Of a stretch of 64,000 nt of DNA, positions 62,936 through 64,000 are shown in pieces. Within the stretch, counting starts at the first letter, position 1. The number at the start of each line of letters is the position of its first letter. The notes beneath the pieces were generated by a model. It did no database searches, was not told the origin of the DNA, and worked only from the letters and a program-made list of their open reading frames with translations. A program made the position numbers and the translations under genes. Origin of the DNA: Vampirovibrio sp. (GTDB lineage: Bacteria; Cyanobacteriota; Vampirovibrionia; Vampirovibrionales; JAJTHC01); NCBI GenBank assembly GCA_024998755.1, contig JACEUU010000002.1, forward strand, positions 478,045 to 542,044. Reading direction: 5' to 3'.

Positions 62936-64000
62936 TTAATCTTGGTAAGCGTAGGTTCGACGTTTCTTTTTCTTAACCGGTTTAGGAATCCCCATAGTTG
63001 GTAGAATTAGCCGTTCAGGTCTGGGTTTTTCTCCCGCCCCATGGGTATTTGAACCCATGCCACCTTCTCCCGCCCCATCCCGATGGTAATCCCCCACTGT
63101 AGACGCATACAATTTAATTGTAGCTAGTTGTTGCTGAACCTGTAAAGGCAATCCCTCCGCCGTTTTTGCCTGTTGGAAGGCTCTTAACACCACTTGTCCA
63201 TCACCCGTCATGGTTAGCCCGCCTTCAACGCCAAGAGTGGGTACTAGCAAACCTAAGGCTATCAGCTGTTCTACCGCTAATTGCAGGGTTTTTCTGGATG
63301 ACGAGTCTTTCAAAAGCCCAAAAATGGGTAAGCTTTGCAACTGTGCGGCTTGGGCTTGGGGAAGTAAGGCAGCATCGCCCAAAAGGAGCGATACAACAGT
63401 GCTTCGGGTGGCTAATGCCCCCGTTCGCCAAACGGCAGAAAGCACTTGCTGGGCTAATAACACACTGTTCGGTTCGGCTTGCGGATAGCGGTGGCAAGCG
63501 TCGCACCCATGGCAGTTAGACGTAGGCAACGGCATACCAAAATGCTGAGCCAGCACGTTATGCCGGCAATCTGCCCCTTCTGAAAACAGTTGCATTTGCC
63601 ACAGTTTTTCTAACGACCGCTGAAAGGTTTCGCCCCGTTCATCTTTTTTTAGCATACTTTCCCAAGTGGTAAAATCCCTTGTAGCATAGTAGAGTAAACA
63701 ATCGCTTGGGTTGCCGTCTCTGCCCGCCCTGCCTACTTCTTGCAAATAATGTTCAATAGAGCGTGGGGCGTGAGTGTGCATCACAAACCGAATATCGCCC
63801 CTATCAATACCCATCCCAAATGCGACTGTAGCCACCATCACATCAATCGCACCGCTCATGAAGGCTTGTTGGTTTTTTTGCCGAATACCCGTTGTCATTC
63901 CCGCATGGTAGCCTTTGGCTTTAATGCCGTTGGCTTGCAACAGTTTTGCCCATTCTTCTACCTGCAACCGGCTAAAACAGTAAATAATACCCGCTTGCCC
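62936..64000 (-). CDS. recQ: ATP-dependent DNA helicase RecQ (C-terminal part)
   Basis: The frame runs off the right edge (reads ASGIIYCFSRLQVEEWAKLL), so the N-terminal helicase lobe is missing from the window. Visible: helicase motifs V and VI (VATVAFGMGIDRGDIRFVMH, EVGRAGRDGNPSDC), the four-Cys zinc site (DCRHNVL..., NCHGCDAC) and the winged-helix RQC region. The tail has low-complexity Gly-rich and Lys/Arg-rich stretches (KKKKRRTYAYQD) and I see no HRDC domain. Function: unwinding of recombination and repair intermediates. Confidence 0.93.
   Translation of the reverse strand, partial: GQAGIIYCFSRLQVEEWAKLLQANGIKAKGYHAGMTTGIRQKNQQAFMSGAIDVMVATVAFGMGIDRGDIRFVMHTHAPRSIEHYLQEVGRAGRDGNPSDCLLYYATRDFTTWESMLKKDERGETFQRSLEKLWQMQLFSEGADCRHNVLAQHFGMPLPTSNCHGCDACHRYPQAEPNSVLLAQQVLSAVWRTGALATRSTVVSLLLGDAALLPQAQAAQLQSLPIFGLLKDSSSRKTLQLAVEQLIALGLLVPTLGVEGGLTMTGDGQVVLRAFQQAKTAEGLPLQVQQQLATIKLYASTVGDYHRDGAGEGGMGSNTHGAGEKPRPERLILPTMGIPKPVKKKKRRTYAYQD

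Overview
The window is a piece of bacterial chromosome with standard stop codons: ordinary housekeeping genes set in a genome heavily loaded with insertion sequences (IS) and small dispersed palindromic repeats. Gene content (rpmF-plsX-fabHDG-acpP-fabF, lgt, FliA-type sigma factor, SEL1 and HEAT proteins, many short-lived IS630 copies) fits a diderm environmental bacterium. A non-photosynthetic cyanobacterial relative (Vampirovibrionia/Melainabacteria-like) is my best guess, but that is inference from general gene flavour and not a database match.

Layout. 0-9.7 kb: a very large unrecognised membrane-associated protein, ribD with a HEAT-repeat gene, tRNA-Arg(TCG), an intact IS30 element, a glycosyltransferase and mtnP, which has a leader hairpin plus minus-strand terminator. 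10.3-16.5 kb: the type II fatty-acid cluster rpmF-plsX-fabH-fabD-fabG-acpP-fabF. 16.7-22.5 kb: an IS graveyard in which IS630 elements sit inside IS5-type and IS1-like elements. 22.8-27.4 kb: metH followed after 9 nt by a HEPN-like/zinc-ribbon gene. 27.9-35.2 kb: a FliA-like sigma factor, an RsbW-type ATPase, a third IS630 copy that cut the end of a VOC gene, carA, an unknown gene and ychF. 35.2-47.3 kb: 25-bp palindrome arrays, a membrane-anchored SEL1 protein, tgt, lgt, several unknown genes separated by MITEs, an EF-hand protein, a purine nucleoside phosphorylase and a stomatin-like protein. 47.3-51.1 kb: uvrB with a tightly linked upstream ATPase + TOPRIM-like (DUF4276-like) pair, a plausible defence module. 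51.4-54.5 kb: a persulfide-response group (ArsR sensor, membrane rhodanese, CoA-disulfide/persulfide reductase). 54.6-64 kb: pheT, a TPR protein, thrS without a TGS domain, an IS110 element with an amber-interrupted recombinase and a strongly structured leader, another IS630, and the C-terminal part of recQ running off the window.

The most unusual signals are noncoding. There are arrays of 25-bp palindromes spaced by exactly 5 bp, and a three-copy 75-79-nt structured repeat with a compensated base pair. A 67-bp double hairpin appears three times plus one deletion form. MITEs share terminal repeats with the resident IS630. The IS110 leader could encode a bridge RNA.
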